A stretch of 64,000 bases of DNA from Uranotaenia lowii (taxonomy: Eukaryota; Arthropoda; Insecta; Diptera; Culicidae): assembly GCF_029784155.1 (NCBI RefSeq), contig NC_073693.1:114514683-114578682 (forward strand), written 5' to 3'. Each line of letters starts with the position of its first letter. Within the stretch, counting starts at the first letter, position 1. Below the pieces are notes generated by a model. It searched no databases, was not told the origin of the DNA, and saw nothing but the letters and a program-made list of their open reading frames with translations. This document shows, piece by piece, positions 22,880-36,711 of this stretch. Made by a program: the position numbers and the translations under genes.

Positions 22880-23890
22880 CATGCATGGGAATTTAATTAG
22901 ATTAAACATTTCTGAGATGGTTTCAGATCCTTCCTTTTTTGTAGCGGAGAGATTGAAAGCGGAAAGGGAGGCTCTCATAGATATAGATTTTTTAACAACT
23001 TGAGAATTCGTCAAGAAAACCGACCCAAATTTGGCATGGGAAGATCCTTGGTTGTGAGAAAAGGTTCTATGATTATTTGATAACTCGATAATTAATCAAG
23101 CGAAAGGAATCAAATTTGGCATGCGAGGGTAATTGGGTGAACGAAATGATCTCACGGTGGTTTGAGGCACTTCCCACCTTCTATTGAGGAAATAGGGAGG
23201 AGAGAGGAGGCGCCCATACAATTTTGAGCATATTTGGAGAAATAATTCCGCAAATGCAACTAAATTTGACATGTGTGCGAAGATATTTGGATACGGGAAA
23301 GACTCTATGGTTGCTTGGGACCTCTCCTGATCCCAATTAAGAAATAGGAAGAGGAAAGGGAGCCACCATGCATTTTTTGTAAATTTTAAGAATTATTCAG
23401 CTGAAAAGCACCGGTTTAGTATGCGATTGTATTTTGATAAGAGTAATGTTTCTATGATTTAAAGTCTTCCCTCCTTCCAGTGGTGATAGAGGGTGAGGAA
23501 AAGATGAGCTTACATGCAAAACATGGAACCTTTCCATATGTACTTATTTGGGTACGAGCATTATTTTTTGACTATTTGAGACCCCTCCCCCCCTTTTTTT
23601 CAGGAGACAGGAGCTCCAAACATTTTTTGTGGCATATCTATAAAATTAACATCCGAATTAAACCAAAGTTAGTATGGGAGTATTTGGGATAGACAATTGT
23701 TTCTATACTGATTTGACACCTTCCCTCCCCCTAATTCCAGTGGGGAGATAGAAAGCGAAGAAGGGACTTTCACACAGTTTTTGAGCATAACTCGATAACT
23801 TTTTAAATAATTGATAATTTGAGACTCCTCCCTTCTTTTCTATGGGAAGATAGAAAAGGAAGAGAGACTTGGAATCTGATCAAACAAATG
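22880..23890 (+). repeat. Degenerate tandem array, period about 155 bp, roughly 6 units
   Basis: Each unit repeats the order: ATCAAGC..AAATGGAACCAAATTTGGCATG, then GGGAAGATATTTGGGTACG, then a TCTATGATT-like block, then CCCCTCCCTCCTTCCAGTGG, then a GATAGAAAG..GAGG block and an ACTCGAGAACT-like block. Units are only moderately alike. The same family recurs at 46.9-48.9 kb. No coding is seen. Confidence 0.7.
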
Positions 23891-25120
23891 GAACTAAAAT
23901 TGACGTGGGAGAGAAATTGTCTACAAGTAAATCATTTATTTTTGTAGAATTAAGGAACTTAATAATAAAAAAAATACAGAGCCAAATGAAAAATAAAGTA
24001 TGGAAAACAAATTTAAGATCAGGTTTTGAGAACAGAAGAAAAAAAAATATTTATGAAATCTAGAGTTAATCTTCTTTGTATTGCAATTCGAAACTGAAGT
24101 TGCAGATTTCATTTCAAGAGGTTCATTTTTGGTTTTGTTGAAATTTAAATTTTAAATAATATCCTTACAAATCTAAATCTAAATCACTATGAGTATTTCC
24201 TTCAACGGTAGCTAATACAATGTGTAACAAAGCACACCTTGTCAACTAGTTCTAAATGAAATTCATATTGAATATGACGAATTTGGGATTATAAAATAAA
24301 ACTTTTAGTATTAAGTGTTCCTCAGAGTTTTCCACAGATTTAGGTTCATCAGTCCAGAATTCACTCGTCAGCTCCTTTTGCACTGAAATATGATTCAGAT
24401 TTAGTGCCTTAATTATAGCTTACAGACACGTATATGTCGCGTGATTTGCTTCGGTGAAAAACGTTTGCATTTATTGGTGTTAAACATGAGACGACCACTG
24501 TATCCTGAAACGCTTGTTGGTAATTATGGATTCTCGTATAGCTCTGACCCAAAAGGTTTTAAACTGACATACCTTTTGTAACTCAGAAATGAGGGGGTCA
24601 AATTCAATATATTTTTGCAACCTTCGCTACTAATGAACTTTAATTCATGAGAATGTTATGATCAATTTGAATTATAGAAAAAAGATCAAAATACGAAATG
24701 AATCGAACGAAAAAACTATTGAGTATCATGTCCTCGATTGAGTTCAGTGGAGCATGTTAATAAATATCAATAGTCATTGTTATTAAAAGTTGCTTTGAGT
24801 GTTTTCTACGATCAGGGAAATCCAGGCGCTCCTGAAAGAATGCAATAACTTGCCCTTATTACAAAACGAGTAGACTTATTAAACCTACTCATAAGGCACT
24901 ACTCTCAGATTTGATACTCCAACCACGAGCCATTTCTAGTGGCCATTCAGTCAACAGTGGATTCTCTTCTCTAGATTAGATTACAACTAATCTGTTCCAC
25001 CGGACATAACCAAAACTACGTCACACTGTTCCTAGAAAGTTTGTATTCAAACTTGCATATCTGGGCTTATCGATGATTGAACTAAATAGTTATTACTATT
25101 ATCGCACTATCGAACCTCTC
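23891..25120. other. Chy-1 upstream region
   Basis: From about 24690 onward the sequence is recognisably related, in inverted orientation, to 34860-35230 upstream of Chy-2 (for example GAGTTCAGTGGAGCATGTTA and AATAAATATCAATAGT), at roughly 75%. The rest is AT-rich with nothing recognised. Confidence 0.6.
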
Positions 25121-25122
25121 AA

Positions 25123-25130
25123 GTATAAAA
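25123..25130 (+). promoter_or_regulatory. TATA box of Chy-1
   Basis: GTATAAAA lies 67 bases before the ATG in a block (CGAACCTCTCAAGTATAAAA) conserved at Chy-2. Confidence 0.7.
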
Positions 25131-25196
25131 TGCCTTTACCAGTAATAGAAAAGTATCATTACCTTGCCTGATTCCGTCGAAGAAAGTGTTTCCAAA

Positions 25197-26106
25197 ATGA
25201 AAGTGTTTCTTGTTTTCTGTAGTTTTTTGATCGCTTCTGGTAACATCAAATATTACCATTAGATTGTACCATTTCTTTACCATGTTCTTTTACCCCAAAG
25301 CACTAGGAAGTTTTCTTCAATACGATGATAAATACATCAATCGAGTAGTGGGAGGTCAGGAGGCGAAACCAGGCTCTGCTCCGTACCAAGTATCGCTGCA
25401 AGGACTTTTCGGTCATTCATGTGGAGGCGCAATCATCGGGGATCAGTGGGTTCTAACGGCTGCTCATTGCGTTCAAGGATCGGTTTCTGGAATGCAAGTC
25501 CTGGTCGGAACAAATAGTTTGAAGGAAGGTGGCCGCAAGTACAAGCCCTCCAAATTTATTGTGCATAGCCGTTACAACAAGCCGCAATTCCACAACGACA
25601 TCGCTCTTATAAAGTTGACCGATAAAATTCAGTTCTCGGACGATATCAAGGTGATCGGTTATTCCGAAAAGGTAGTTCCCGTGAATTCAACCCTCGTTCT
25701 TACTGGATGGGGAAGAACTTCTACTAATGGACCGATTCCGACCAAACTGCAAACCATCGAACTGAATTACGTTCCCTATGAAGAGTGTCGAAAGTTGCAT
25801 GGGGACAGTGAGGATGTCGATATCGGGCACATTTGCACGCTCAATAAGGTTGGAGAAGGTGCTTGCAATGTGAGTGCATAGTTTATGAAGCCATAATTGA
25901 CGTGACGAATTTAGCAGAGATCGGTGTACTGATATGATAATATTGTATGTTTTCAGGGTGATTCCGGTGGTCCGCTGACTTACAATGGTAAATTGGTAGG
26001 AGTCGTGAACTTTGGTGTACCGTGTGCGAGAGGATATCCGGATGCCTATGCTCGAGTTTCTTACTATCATGATTGGATCCGAACTAACATAAAAAATAAT
26101 TCTTAG
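25197..26106 (+). CDS. Chymotrypsin-like serine protease Chy-1, 253 aa preproenzyme
   Basis: Model: join(25197..25239, 25301..25869, 25957..26106), GT-AG introns. It starts with a short signal peptide ([17 protein letters not shown]) and a propeptide ending INR29, cleaved before VVGGQ. The S1 catalytic triad is His70 (TAAHC), Asp114 (NDIALIKL) and Ser207 (GDSGGP). The residue equivalent to chymotrypsin 189 is Gly201 (GEGACNGDSGG), not Asp, so chymotrypsin-like rather than trypsin-like specificity is expected, as in many insect gut chymotrypsins. Exon 1 is only 14 codons; without splicing a false start within intron 1 would be chosen. The protein is identical to Chy-2. It is probably a secreted digestive enzyme. 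Confidence 0.95.
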
Positions 26107-27239
<1,133 letters not shown>

Positions 27240-27565
27240 ATAGCGCCGAGTGGCATTGAAGTTTTGCAACCTCTTCAGTATCTTATTGTATGCCGACGAC
27301 ATTCTGATGGTTGCAGCGGATCGAAGTTTTAAAGTTTATAAAAGGAGGCTACAGACAGCTGAGAGCAAATGGGCCAAATTTATATGGGTTTCACCACGAT
27401 GGCTCCAGAGAAATGTCTCATGGTATTGAAAACCATATTCCCTGGAAGCTTTGAGCCGAGTTGGACGGAGCACCAATACCGTATAAGAAAGACCCTAAAA
27501 TTCTAAGCATAACTTTTAATAGACGTTTCAACTTTGACTCACATTGCAGGAAGGTTAATAAATTT
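27240..27565 (+). pseudogene. Non-LTR retrotransposon RT fragment
   Basis: A frame near 27279 reads ILLYADDILMVAADRSFKVY, containing the RT catalytic YADD box. Another at 27461 gives DGAPIPYKKDPKILSITFNR, the usual region after the RT palm. Frameshifts and stops lie between them. It is a dead, truncated relic, different from the element at 61 kb. Confidence 0.8.
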
Positions 27566-28005
27566 AAAAGCCTCGTACGCAAATTTTCCAATAAAAAATC
27601 TGTGTTTTATCGAAAAAAAAACATTCCTACTTTTTATGATTTCACCCAAAAATTCTGTGATGGAAATAGCATAAATTTCTTGAAAATTAATGAAAAATTG
27701 ATTATTTTACATTTTTACTTAAGAAAAGTCAAATAAAATTACTAATATTATTTGAAAAAAAAATATAATTATGGAAATACATAACAAACAATTTTAAAAA
27801 TCTGTGAAATCTATGAATATTTCCAGTATTCTGTGTTCTGTGACACAGATTCTGTGATGAAAATTTAGTGAAATTATAGATTTTTCTGTTATTTCGGCAA
27901 ACTTGCTCGTACGTCTTATTGCAATACTAGCTGATTTACATAACCTTGCTCGAGTTTCGCAAAATATTGGAATTCTATCAAAAGTTTCTTTTTTTTTGTA
28001 AAATT
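27566..28005. other. AT-rich flank, nothing recognised
   Basis: Short chance frames only. Confidence 0.4.
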
Positions 28006-29262
28006 TATAAAGACTGTATTCGAAAAAATGCACTTTCATTTGTAAATAACTTTTGAACGGATGGATGGAAATAGGAGAATTTTTCAGAGATATTACCTAG
28101 TAATGTAATGTTTACATGCGAAAAATTGTGTGGCAATCTGTCTAGTGGTTTTTGAGATAGCATCTAAAATATAAGTTTATTGACCAAAATGTTTAGGCAA
28201 CATCTGCGCCATCTATACTACACACTATGAACTTCCGTTTTTCTATGTTAAGGCTATTTTAGTTGAGGTTTTCTTTTAGTGGAGCTTGACCTTCAAAAGT
28301 ACAAAAAATTTTCTATTTTCGAAGTTATGGCGAATTTAGTAGGTTGTCTACCCTTTGCATGAAAACAACATTATTGACTTTTTATCGTTCTACAATAGTT
28401 TTTGCAGCTTGGAATGATTTCAGATCCAATCAAAATGGGGTATCATATCAACTTTTAAAAACCTTTGAAAATGCTATGGAAGGAAAACGGTCGGCATTTG
28501 TAGGCATTTTTTCTGTATTTTAACTGTTAATTGCGCCGATAGTTGTGTACCACCCACCGTTTGCATCTTTCACAGATCGTCATCCAAATTTAGTACCAGA
28601 TATATTTTTCTTCTCTTTCTTCTCCGGAACACTCTGACGAGGCTTGTCAACGAGAAATTTCTAACAGGAGATCCACCGGGTACCCTTTAGAAAGTTCGTT
28701 TTGATTTCTTTTACGAACTTTTTCAATATTAGACCCCACTAACGGGTCCACCATTTTCCGCAGTATTTAACCATCGTATTTTGTTTATTTTTTAGGTGGA
28801 AAGCTTTTTTATTTTCAGACATGATGTTTGGTCTGTTTTTTTGTATGTTGGGCAAATCAGACAAAAAAATTGACCTGCTTCACCATCTCCTCAGTTGAAA
28901 GGTTCGGATTGCGTTCTATCTAACCCTATACTTTCCATACCTTCATGGAATTAATCATTCTTACTTTTATTCGTATTTTAGCTCACAGTTATATCGTCTA
29001 GGACTTCTATAACTATTTACCACATGAATTCAGGTCGCATAGTTGTTTTCCTGCTGTTTCGGGGTCTTTCAATGGAACTTTCCTAGATTTGTCACGATCT
29101 TTTGTCGATCAATTTATGCATTGGATCGCCTCTGAATTTTGAAAATTTAAACATTACATTACTAGTAAGGTAGTATCTCTGAAAATTTCATCAATTTCCA
29201 TCAATCTGTTCAAAAGTTATTCACAAATGAAAGTGTTGCTTTTTTTTCGAATACAGTCCTTA
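28006..29262. mobile_element. Inverted-repeat element with arms of about 110 bp
   Basis: The left arm AAGACTGTATTCGAAAAA..GTAATGTAATGTTTACA (28006-28113) is matched in reverse by 29145-29262 (TAAACATTACATTACTAG to CGAATACAGTCCT). The interior of about 1 kb has no clear ORF. A minus-strand stretch near 28650 (DKPRQSVPEKKEKK) is weakly reminiscent of a Tc1-type N-terminal region, but this is not secure. Confidence 0.65.
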
Positions 29263-31279
29263 AGCTTGTCAGATTGCCTGGTTTTATCATTCGGACATGC
29301 CCGGATCTTTCATACAAACATGAAAAAATTCCAGCCTGGCCCGGTTGCCCGAATTTCATTGAAAAAGCCCGGATTTTGCCCACATTTATTCCCTGTATTT
29401 ACCAAATAAAACAAAATAAAATCAAATTGAGATGTAATTTTTATTTATGTGTCCAAATCGATTTTTTGTAAAAAGTATGTAAAAATGATCATGCAAGGTT
29501 TTTTGAAAGCCTAAAATACATTTTAAAATCTGCTTACAAGTTTTTATGAAAAAAAAACCGGTAAACAAAGTTATTTCCTCCGAGGAACTTTCTTTTAACT
29601 TCTTAATCATTAAATGGTTCAAACAATAATGGTTCAATATCAATCAAATACATTTAAATAATCGTTGTAGGTGCTTAGAAATAGAAAAAAATTGGATTTG
29701 AAAAAAAATTAAAAGAACCTATATTCGTACTTTACTGACAGTATTGACTGTTTCTTGCTGCAAAAATTTGAATAAATTGAGATAGATTTTTCACTTTAGG
29801 TTATTCATCGTATCTCGTAAATTAAAAAAAAATATCCATTTGTTTGAAATAGTGTCATTTCTTTTCCTTTAATTAAGCTAATGATGTTGCAAAATAGAAC
29901 ATTCAAATTCTTGTCGTAGCGTTTTTTTTTAGATTCTTTGTCATTTTTCACTTTTACACTAAGTTTTTGAACGAAAAAAAAACATTTTTCATCAAATTCA
30001 TTGTATATACCAGTTTTTAGAAATAAAATTGTTTTAGTTTAAGCCATACGTATATCAAGAAAGAACAATCATTTTCCTTTCTGAATCTGATCCATTTTTC
30101 CTATTTAGGTGGTGTAAGTTTTTAATAATTTAGCTCTATTTATCGAAATTCCCGGGATTTTCTGCGTTTCCACAACATATTGGATTTTCGGAACATCACG
30201 GTCGGGAAATCCTGGGATCGGACACTAGAGTGCCCGAAAAGTTTGTATGGAAAATTATGAATCTGTGAAATGCTATGCGCTGCTGGCTAAAATTAATCCT
30301 TTGCCAGATTTGGGTCGCTCAACGAGTTTAAAGTTTGTATGAGATATAGAGATATTTTTTAACTTTTTTAAAAGGGGCCAAAATTTTGTAAAATAATGAC
30401 CGAGTTCAAACATTTTTGGTTTTCTAACCATCCTGAAGATTTTGCAATCTAACGCAACAAAAGTAGTTGGAATCGGTTATTTTTCCTTGTAAATTTATTT
30501 TCCGGTATGCTTTTTATCACTAAACGTACTGGAGGGGATAAATGACATGTTTTGAACTTCAAATGACAATAACTCCTATTAAATTTTTTTTCCAACATGA
30601 TTATTCTTATTTCCAAAATGCACGTATTTTTCATTACAATAATTTTTATAAAATTTGATGTTTATCATATAAAAGTGTTATATAATTCTTGAATACAAAA
30701 CTGTTCGTGAAGATTTAGGATATTGAAATTGTTGGTGAGTTAAATAAAATCTCAAAAGCCGTTCTATAAATTAGAGAATTGCACAGGAATAACATAAAGG
30801 GAGAAAAGCTAGAAATTTAGAATATACTTTTAAATGAAGATCACTCACAAAAGATCGCATCATACCAAAATGGATGTTTACATTTCGCTAACTAACACAA
30901 CCCATTCTTTGGTCCAAGAGTCGTATTGAAAATCAGTGATGTGTTAGAGATTATTTTCAAATTATTTGAGTGTTCAGAATTCTTTTTAAATTTTAAAACT
31001 AATAACGCCTCGTAGATGTTAATAGGAGTTTCCTCAGGAAATGTCTAGGAGCATAGGAGGTGTAGGTAAACGAAGATCGCACCATTTTCCAAAAATGGCT
31101 CCTGAACCAAACCTCTCCCTTACAAACATAGTCCTTCCTGAGATACTTGAATATAGATTCACAGACGTATAGATGGTTTCTATAGCTGGTGATACTGACT
31201 TATCATTGTTCAGAGATTTTCAAAAAAAGCTTTTGAAGAAAACTGGAATAACAGATTTATGGTTGATCCTAAAAAGAAT
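29263..31279. other. Intergenic AT-rich
   Basis: It contains a dispersed GCCCGG-bearing motif at 29280-29380 and its echo CCCGGGATTTTC near 30150. No gene is recognised. Confidence 0.4.
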
Positions 31280-31652
31280 CTTACTAACAATCCTGCCTTC
31301 ATTCCTCTTTGACTACTGGGACGTGGCCGGCACCGTTATTGATCATTTTTGAAAGGGAGAGCATTGTACATTGTACATTGAGAATGAGCTGCTAATCCCA
31401 AGCTGCATTCTTTTGGCCCTTGTACAAAATTGATGGCCTCGGGCCTCGATCAATCACGGAGTAGCAACCATTGGCGATGTGGAACTCGTTCTACTTAGCC
31501 ACGCCAGCGATCATGAAATTCGAAATACATTGAATGATTTTTATTAAAACCATGAGAAAATGGTGGTATTGTTGAAGACTAATTGAAGTATTTCGGGCTT
31601 AATGATTTAACGTGGATTTGAGTAGTCAAACAAGCTAAGCTAAGCTAAGCAA
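31280..31652 (+). repeat. Probable non-LTR 3' end fragment with AAGCT-type tail
   Basis: A GC-richer block (GGGACGTGGCCGGCACCG near 31318) ends in CAAGCTAAGCTAAGCTAAGC at 31631-31650, a short-tandem tail of the sort seen at RTE-type 3' ends. No RT is present. Confidence 0.4.
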
Positions 31653-32033
31653 TAATTTTTATAAAATTTGTAGATTACGAAAAATGGTGTTTCATAAATC
31701 TGAAGATGCCAAAATATTACAAATTACTTCAATTTTCCAATTCACTTTCAAAAATTTTCTGCTGTGACTGGAACAGTTATGGCAGTTGATTAATTAAAAG
31801 TTCGGTTTTTACATCACTTTTTAAATTCATTTTGGCCATGATGATAAGAAATTAAAAAATCCGTAAATGTAATTTATAGTTTCTTACTTCAGCTTTCTCA
31901 GACACTGAATGTTTGTTTCGAGCAATTAATAACTGATTTACAGCCTTTTTCCAAAGCATGTTTTTTTTTTCAAAAAAAAAATTTTTTTTCTTCGACTTTG
32001 AATAATTTTATAAAAAATGATTGTAGCTGTATG

Positions 32034-33335
32034 AAGGGTGATACGGTAAAATTTGGTCAAGGGAAAACGCGTGTAAATCGGTGAAATCGTTTATTCAAAA
32101 AATCAAATCAAACTTCTTTCTCAAGTTTAACTAGTTTAAAATTCAGGAAAAATATTCAGTTAGGCTTCCGCTTTTCCAAATCCGAATTGCCGGGCCTTAC
32201 GCTTAACCCCTGCCATCAAATTTTGTACAGCCACCGTGTCCACCTTCTTCGTCGCAGAAAGCCAGTTTGCCTTTAACTGCTGCTCGTCCTTAGCAGTTTT
32301 TTGGTCTTCTTTAGGTTCCGCTTGACAATAGCCCAGTATTCCTCAATTGGGCGGAGCTCTGCCGTTTATGGAGGGTTCTTGTCCTTGGGAACCACCTACA
32401 CGTTGTTGGCGGCGTACCACTCCATGGCCTTTTTACCGTAATGGCAAGATGCCAAATCCGGCCAAAACAGTACGGAACAACCGTGTTTCTTCAGGAAAGG
32501 CAGCAGACGTTTATTCAAACACTCTTTCACGTAAATTTCTTGGTTGACAGTCCCGGAAGCTATAAAGATGCTATTTTTCAAGCCACAGGTACAGATGGCT
32601 TGCCAAACCAGATATTTCTTCGCGAACTTTGACAGTTTCATGTGCTTGAAAATACCTGCTACCTTTCCACTTCCTTTTGCCTTATAAAACTCCTGTCCCG
32701 GAAGCTGCTTGTAGTCGGCTTTAACGTAGGTTTCGTCGCCCATTACCACGCAGTCAAACTTCGTCAGCATCGTCGTGTACAGCCTCCGGGATCGCGCTTT
32801 GGCCGTCGTATTTTGTTTATCATTGCTATTTGGAGTCACTACCTTCTTGGAAGTCGATAGTCCGGCTCGTTTTTCGGCTCGATGCACGGTTGTAGACGAT
32901 ACACCCAGCTTATTTGCGGCATCTCGGAGAGAGAGCTTAGGGTTTCGCTTGAAACTACCGGCAACTATCATTGTCGTCTCAGCGGCTTCCGCTTTTCGAT
33001 TTCCCCCCGATCCAGACTTCCTGGCTGTCGACAAACGTTCCCCAAACACCGGAATTACATTTGTAACGGTTGATTTGGCAATTTTTAGCGATTTTGCCAG
33101 CTTTGCTTGCGAGTAGCTTGGATTTTCGAGATGCGCGAGCAAAATTTTGATACGCTGCTCTTTTTCCTTGCACGGCATTTTGACAACTGAAGAGTGAATT
33201 ACAAAATCAAAATAGGAGCAACATTCTACACACACACACACACCTTCAAAATGAGGGGTGTTCAGGTTTTTTAAATGCAAAATTGAAAGAAATACGTCAA
33301 GTTGATATTGACCAAATTTTGACCGTATCACCCTT
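32034..33335 (-). mobile_element. DD37E (ITmD37E) transposon, full length, 1302 bp
   Basis: Both TIRs are present (AAGGGTGATACGGT at 32034 and its reverse ending 33335). TA follows the right end; the left flank reads TG where TA is expected. It is the best-preserved of three copies in the window. Confidence 0.92.
32161..33178 (-). pseudogene. DD37E transposase, inactivated by nonsense changes
   Basis: Reading starts MPCKEKEQRIKILLAHLENP (ATG about 33178). A helix-turn-helix region (SYSQAKLAKSLKIAKSTVTN), the catalytic DETYVKADYK and FWPDLASCHYG follow. A TAG replaces a Gln codon directly after EWYAANNV (about 32393-32395), and a second stop (TAA) lies about ten codons further, before the catalytic Glu in RPIEEYW. 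The frame is otherwise long and clean (more than 250 codons), so decay is recent. Mobilisation would need a complete transposase. Confidence 0.88.
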
Positions 33336-33337
33336 TA

Positions 33338-33846
33338 CTGTCTGAAAATCATGTTTGAGTCACGTTACAAGCTTTCCATAGCTATAAATTTTGTAAAAAT
33401 CGGTTGACAAACAAGATGGTTTTAACGGAAAGGGTGATAGGGATCATTTGACACCCGGCGGTAAAAAATACATATCTACCTACACTCGGTTCTTCATATA
33501 AAATGTTAGAACAGCACTCAACCCCTTAATCCTTGAGTGGGTCTCGTGGCTGAAAAAAAAATCGTTCGTGATTTTATTTTCATTTACAAGCGCGTGCGCA
33601 AAACAAACAAACGGGCAATAACTTATAAAGCTTGTTTGGAAAATTGCGGGAAAACTTGTATCTTTAAAATAACAATTCAACTTGCTTCCGAAGATTGCTT
33701 TTTAAAAGTTTAAGATCAGCTACAAGACTTGAATTAATTAATGGTGCCAACCTCTTCTAAATGACAAAACATTATGCTATCGGATGACTTCGAGAAAAGA
33801 TTATCATTTTACAGCAACTAGCACAATCTTTTTATTTTTTTTTTAT
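33338..33846. other. Chy-2 downstream flank
   Basis: No gene is seen. An AATAAA on the minus strand (33842-33847) overlaps the Chy-2 stop codon. Confidence 0.5.
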
Positions 33847-34756
33847 TCAGGAATTATTTTTGATGTTAGTTCGGATCCAATCATGATAGTAAGAAACTCG
33901 AGCATAGGCATCCGGATATCCTCTCGCACACGGTACACCAAAGTTCACGACTCCTACCAATTTACCATTGTAAGTCAGCGGACCACCGGAATCACCCTGA
34001 AAACATACAATATTATCATATCAGTACACCGATCTCTGCTAAATTCGTCACGTCAATTATGGCTTCATAAACTATGCACTCACATTGCAAGCACCTTCTC
34101 CAACCTTATTGAGCGTGCAAATGTGCCCGATATCGACATCCTCACTGTCCCCATGCAACTTTCGACACTCTTCATAGGGAACGTAATTCAGTTCGATGGT
34201 TTGCAGTTTGGTCGGAATCGGTCCATTAGTAGAAGTTCTTCCCCATCCAGTAAGAACGAGGGTTGAATTCACGGGAACTACCTTTTCGGAATAACCGATC
34301 ACCTTGATATCGTCCGAGAACTGAATTTTATCGGTCAACTTTATAAGAGCGATGTCGTTGTGGAATTGCGGCTTGTTGTAACGGCTATGCACAATAAATT
34401 TGGAGGGCTTGTACTTGCGGCCACCTTCCTTCAAACTATTTGTTCCGACCAGGACTTGCATTCCAGAAACCGATCCTTGAACGCAATGAGCAGCCGTTAG
34501 AACCCACTGATCCCCGATGATTGCGCCTCCACATGAATGACCGAAAAGTCCTTGCAGCGATACTTGGTACGGAGCAGAGCCTGGTTTCGCCTCCTGACCT
34601 CCCACTACTCGATTGATGTATTTATCATCGTATTGAAGAAAACTTCCTAGTGCTTTGGGGTAAAAGAACATGGTAAAGAAATGGTACAATCTAATGGTAA
34701 TATTTGATGTTACCAGAAGCGATCAAAAAGCTACAGAAAACTAGAAACACTTTCAT
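33847..34756 (-). CDS. Chymotrypsin-like serine protease Chy-2, 253 aa, identical to Chy-1
   Basis: Model: complement(join(33847..33996, 34084..34652, 34714..34756)). It has the same signal peptide, activation site (R29 before VVGG), triad His70/Asp114/Ser207 and Gly at the specificity position as Chy-1; the proteins are identical. DNA differs from Chy-1 at two silent sites in exon 1 and again from the last five codons on (stop TGA instead of TAG). Both introns are identical to Chy-1, yet upstream flanks agree only about 75% and downstream flanks not at all. It lies in convergent orientation to Chy-1. It is probably a secreted gut enzyme; two identical copies would raise dosage. Confidence 0.95.
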
Positions 34757-34820
34757 TTTGGAAATTCTTTCTACGACTGAATCAGGCAAGGTAATGATAC
34801 TGATTCACTATTGGCAGTTG

Positions 34821-34830
34821 TATTTTATAC
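34821..34830 (-). promoter_or_regulatory. TATA box of Chy-2
   Basis: On the minus strand, GTATAAAATA follows CGAACCTCTCAA as at Chy-1, 65 bases before the ATG. Confidence 0.7.
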
Positions 34831-36082
34831 TTGAGAGGTTCGATAGAATGATAACAATAAAAATTACTAGTTCAAAACTTTCTCGATAAGCCAAGGTGTA
34901 TGTTTGCTACTGTAAGAGTGTGACGTAAATAGTTTCGGTTCTGTCTAGTGGAGCAGACTACTTGTAATCTAATCTGGAGGCTTTAGGCTGAATGACCACT
35001 AGAAATGACTCGTGGATAGAGTGTCCAAACTGAAAGTAGCGCCTCGTGAGTAGGATTTAAATTAGTTTACTTGTTTTTGTTAAAAGGCAAAAAATCTTTC
35101 AGTAACGCCAGGATTTTCCCGATTGTAAAACACTTGAGACAACCTTTAATAACAAGGAACTATTGATATTTATTAACATGCTCCACTGAACTCAATCAAG
35201 GACATGGTACTTGAATCTTTTATTTGTTACTTGACCTTTTCGTTTAATACTTAGGGAAAGTGATCTAGTTGATTGTAGGTCGAACTAGATAAACATTGTC
35301 TTGTGAAGTTGTACACAAGTCACATTTTGCTCAAAAATCTGTAATGTGCATTAGAAATTGAATAGGATTTCATGATGTTTCGATTTATAAATTCCAAAAT
35401 GAAAAAATCCAAATCGAATTTTCTTTGGGCCTGTGCAAATTTTAGTAGCAAACAGCTTTAAAAACAAGTAATGGCGATTTCAACGTAATGTAGGGTTCAA
35501 AGATATTACAACAAAGGCTAAATTTAAAATGGATAATAAAAAAATTTCAACTACACAGAACAGAACGTTTAGGAGGTTTGAGGTAAAATTTTAAATTTTT
35601 ATAGGTAAAATGTAGGAAAGTACATATTTAAGTCTTCCTTGATTCTTAATGTAGGTAAATATCATTAGATTTTTAAATGAAGTTTCGAAAAAAGATGTGA
35701 GCCTTTAACACACTTCTTTGACATGCCAAGGTATTGGAAAAACGAAGGAATTGTAAAAAAAAATTCTGTACCAAAGCAAAGGTGGCTCCAGAGAGTGGCA
35801 GAATACCTAGTTTGATAATGAAGTATAATTGGAACATACTTAATATGTTATAGGTTACGGCTACAGTTCCTTCTGGCTGCTATAATGTGTAAAAGTTTAA
35901 TAATGAGCCCGGAAGAAGAAGAATTAATGAAATAAATATTTTCCATATTGCTTGGTATTCAGTACAAAATTTCGGAAAAGTTCAGTCGGTTGCCTGGAAA
36001 GCTTTGAACTGGGTCAGCTACATTTCAACTTCAGAGGCTTCTTGAAAACTCACGTCCGGTCATACCCTTTTTGTATCAAAGG
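34831..36082. other. Chy-2 upstream region
   Basis: 34860-35230 is the diverged inverted counterpart of the Chy-1 upstream sequence. A block at 35780 (GTGGCTCCAGAGAGTGGCAG) is echoed in reverse near 61115, beyond Chy-4. No gene is seen. Confidence 0.55.
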
Positions 36083-36660
36083 TTTTAAGGTTAGTGGGAC
36101 ATCAAACTGTCGTAGTCAGAAAAAATAATTGGCTTCTTCAGTTATTTTTGAAGTTTTGAAAAACATGCGATTTTCAGTTTATTTAGAAAAAAAGGGGTAA
36201 TTAGCAACAAGCTTGATTTGCATTTTGTTGCATCTTACCTCAGACAGTTAACTGAATTATAAAATATTTATTTGAAGAAATTTGGTGATTGTTCGAAAAA
36301 TATTTTTACACCATCAGTGTTGGAATAGGATGATCAAACCAGTAAATAAATTGTAGGTGATATCATTAAGCCAATCCGTCATACTTGGTAAAGTTTTTTG
36401 CGGCATCAAAAAATGTTAAAATTTGTACATTTATTGATGGTTTATTTTTTTAATTTTAAATAATAATGAAAAACCTTACAATTCTTGCTTAAGATGTGAA
36501 AAAACATGTCATCATCATTTTGTATTCATAAAAAGATAACTCGATTAATTTTAATCAAATTAAAAATTATAACAGTGCTGTGGTATACAAATGTTGCATC
36601 ATCCCGCTGTTGCATGATGCCACGTTTGACGGTATATTACCTGGACTGTTACACAAAACC
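36083..36660 (+). repeat. Second copy of the 14.3 kb repeat, with the foldback target site empty
   Basis: It matches 14370-14880 and 16237-16310 but has no foldback element: GCTGTGGTATACAAATGTTG reads through near 36577. About 200 bp of the first copy is missing near 36200. Confidence 0.7.
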
Positions 36661-36711
36661 ATTGAAAAAAACTCTTCAGAAATTCATTTTTTTAATAAGA
36701 ATAGATATTTT

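Noticed and set aside
25264..25300. Start of Chy-1 at the ATG giving [12 protein letters not shown]
   Set aside because: This ATG lies in intron 1; splicing to the 14-codon exon at 25197 gives a normal signal peptide, and Chy-2 agrees.
33784..34266. 160-codon plus-strand frame, and the 127-codon minus-strand frame at 25687-26070
   Set aside because: Antisense shadows of the Chy-2 and Chy-1 exons.
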